Assembly: GCA_016927155.1 (NCBI GenBank)
Contig: JAFGNE010000001.1
Span: 1 to 5,615 of the forward strand
From: Candidatus Peregrinibacteria bacterium
GTDB lineage: Bacteria > Patescibacteriota > Gracilibacteria > UM-FILTER-43-11
Direction of reading: 5' to 3'
Length of the DNA: 5,615 nucleotides
Made by a program: the position numbers and the translations under genes. Under the pieces are notes generated by a model, which did not search any database, was not told where the DNA came from, and saw nothing but the letters and a program-made list of their open reading frames with translations. Each line of letters begins with the position of its first letter. Positions within the stretch are counted from its first letter, which is position 1. Below, piece by piece: positions 5,348 to 5,615 of the stretch.

Positions 5348-5615
5348 ATGTTTAAAAAGACCCAGCTTATCACCACAGCCGACCTCACGCGTGCGGAAGT
5401 CGATTTTTTGATCAAAGAAGCCGAAAGGCTCCGAGGCAAACGGACAAAAGCCCTTGCCGGCAAAGTGGTTGCCGCCCTTTTCTTCGAGCCAAGCACCCGC
5501 ACGCGTCTTTCTTTTGAATCCGCGGCGCACCGGCTGGGCGCTTCCGTGATCACGGTGGCCCATGCCGCGTCGTCTTCCATGAACAAAGGCGAAACGCTGG
5601 AAGACACCATTAAAA
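5348..5615 (+). CDS. pyrB: Aspartate carbamoyltransferase catalytic chain, 3'-partial
   Basis: Only the first 89 codons are in the window; the frame is still open at its end. The enzyme condenses carbamoyl phosphate with L-aspartate, the committed step of de novo pyrimidine synthesis. The N-terminal carbamoyl-phosphate domain is recognisable: LITTADLTRAEVDFLI at 7-22, then FFEPSTRTRLSFES at 45-58, whose S49-T50-R51-T52-R53 is the phosphate-binding loop, and ASSSMNKGETLEDT at 74-87, whose Ser76 and Lys80 correspond to Ser80 and Lys84 of the E. coli chain. FFEPSTRTRLSFE together with SSSxxKGE favours aspartate over ornithine carbamoyltransferase. The ATG at 5348 is the first possible start, since an in-frame TAA lies at 5339-5341. 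It is transcribed away from obg. Whether pyrC or other pyrimidine genes follow cannot be seen. Confidence 0.93.
   Translation, partial: MFKKTQLITTADLTRAEVDFLIKEAERLRGKRTKALAGKVVAALFFEPSTRTRLSFESAAHRLGASVITVAHAASSSMNKGETLEDTIK

Noticed and set aside
5312..5610. Two minus-strand open frames opposite the start of pyrB
   Set aside because: The plus-strand frame carries clear aspartate carbamoyltransferase motifs; the opposite frames have none.

Overview
The window looks like compact bacterial chromosome, most likely from an uncultivated, small-genome lineage of the Candidate Phyla Radiation (Patescibacteria, for example Parcubacteria). The basis is indirect: a very cysteine-rich protein ending in a zinc ribbon, of a type I associate with these genomes, sits inside an obg-pth cluster; intergenic gaps are tiny; and several starts have no clear Shine-Dalgarno sequence. 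The standard genetic code is in use (TGA serves as a stop, TGG as Trp). No mobile element, CRISPR array or rRNA gene is seen.

Left part, plus strand. Bases 1-678 carry the 3' portion of an unrecognised gene whose product has a basic C-terminal region. A tRNA-Gln(TTG) with encoded CCA follows at 723-797. Next is a tight three-gene cluster: a four-helix membrane protein of the DUF2178 type (863-1276), an overlapping small XRE-type repressor (1260-1454), and a membrane-anchored protein with a HEAT-like repeat (1472-1873). A perfect 7+7 dyad at 826-844 abuts a good -10 box just upstream of the first gene and is a plausible autoregulatory operator.

Middle part, minus strand, converging on the HEAT gene with a 4-base gap. 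Read 5' to 3' on the minus strand, the order is obg (5290-4004), a 416-residue protein with 39 cysteines (3994-2744), an 88-residue double zinc-knuckle protein (2735-2469) and pth, peptidyl-tRNA hydrolase (2444-1878). Gaps of 9, 8 and 24 bases suggest one transcript. The two outer genes act on ribosome assembly and on recycling of peptidyl-tRNA; the two inner genes are uncharacterised metal-binding candidates.

Right edge, plus strand. The first 89 codons of pyrB (aspartate carbamoyltransferase catalytic chain) start at 5348, divergent from obg across a 57-base AT-rich spacer, and run off the end of the window.

The most unusual item is the cysteine-rich protein. It has eight cysteines spaced exactly three residues apart, an internal duplication of its N-terminal half, and a C-terminal zinc module duplicated with identical cysteine spacing as the separate gene just downstream.
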